From RUG14223 sp051881075 (GTDB lineage Bacteria > Bacillota > Clostridia > Oscillospirales > Acutalibacteraceae): a stretch of DNA of 58,696 nt. This document shows positions 58,580 to 58,696 of the stretch, piece after piece. Made by a program: the position numbers and the translations under genes. Under the pieces are notes generated by a model. The model was given only the letters and a program-made list of their open reading frames with translations. It ran no database searches and was not told the DNA's origin. The first letter of the stretch is position 1, and the number at the start of each line of letters is the position of its first letter. The stretch is taken from positions 1 to 58,696 of the forward strand of contig JBJEPE010000049.1 in the NCBI GenBank assembly GCA_051881075.1, written 5' to 3'.

Positions 58580-58696
58580 ATGACAAGAGACGATATAAAC
58601 AGTTTAGCACATTCAAAGTGGAATTGCAAGTACCATATAGTATTTGCACCGAAATATAGAAGAATGGTAATATATAATCAGATAAAGGCAGATGTG
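58580..58696 (+). CDS. tnpA: IS200/IS605-family transposase TnpA (Y1), N-terminal part
   Basis: The first 39 codons run off the right edge. HSKWNCKYHIVFAPKYRR is characteristic of IS200-type TnpA, a small HUH single-strand transposase of about 130-150 residues. The HUH and catalytic Tyr motifs lie outside the window, so whether the gene is intact cannot be seen. AAGGAGGT lies 6 bases upstream of ATG. It starts 215 bp after the giant gene. Confidence 0.88.
   Translation, partial: MTRDDINSLAHSKWNCKYHIVFAPKYRRMVIYNQIKADV

Larger units (their letters stand above)
58455..58696 (+). mobile_element. Left end of an IS200/IS605-type insertion sequence (truncated by window)
   Basis: A 10-bp hairpin AACCCCCGGC/GCCGGGGGTT (58461-58483, loop TAA) is followed by an untranslated leader and a transposase start. 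This is the layout of IS200 left ends, where the hairpin is the transposase recognition site or blocks read-in transcription. The exact left boundary is not visible; 58455 is approximate. Confidence 0.75.

Overview
The window reads as chromosome of a low-GC Gram-positive gut or rumen anaerobe of the Ruminococcus / Oscillospiraceae type. The evidence is the Firmicutes gene order hrcA-grpE-dnaK-dnaJ-prmA behind a perfect CIRCE operator, a dockerin-bearing secreted cysteine protease (dockerins belong to cellulosome- or amylosome-type systems), a class B-type sortase with candidate cell-wall substrates, and spoVAC, which points to a spore former. Dockerins plus sporulation would suit a Ruminococcus bromii-like organism, but that is inference, not identification. 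No rRNA, tRNA or CRISPR array was seen.

Layout. 1-1031 is the 3' end of a glycogen/maltodextrin phosphorylase gene with its terminator. 1276-7869 encodes a 2197-residue secreted C1 cysteine protease with two dockerins. 8433-10106 encodes a secreted protein with a C-terminal sorting-like tail. 10322-10963 (minus) holds two small paralogous membrane proteins read from a consensus promoter, divergent from the heat-shock operon at 11140-16987. Then follow a membrane protein with an acidic repeat tail (17146-17781), an Mrp/NBP35 Fe-S carrier with a stand-alone FakA-C-like protein (17960-19074), and a minus-strand group of EFR1-type flavodoxin-ferredoxin, lipoprotein and endonuclease III (19358-21683). 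A HAD hydrolase (21717-22421) converges end to end on a minus-strand group of three envelope genes (22422-24571). Upstream of these, also on the minus strand, lie nifS-like, thiI and sortase genes (29214 down to 24690). A lone spoVAC (29546-30001) precedes the largest gene.

Almost half the window (30471-58364) is one uninterrupted reading frame of 9297 codons. It encodes a secreted protein of about 1 MDa with a signal peptide, a roughly 6700-residue stalk containing a 205-residue tandem duplication, twelve SdrD-B-like calcium-binding modules, and a C-terminal TGD-hydrophobic-KRKK tail. A partial IS200/IS605-type transposase gene, with its leader hairpin, starts just downstream and runs off the right edge.

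How it fits together: several genes are aimed at the cell surface. These are the dockerin protease, two proteins with a shared non-canonical T-G-D-T sorting-like tail, a sortase, and several lipoproteins or membrane proteins of unknown role. The points I find most unusual are the megadalton surface protein, a sortase whose cytoplasmic N-terminus resembles a CinA/MoaB-type domain also present in the neighbouring gene, and the protease carrying both an internal and a terminal dockerin.
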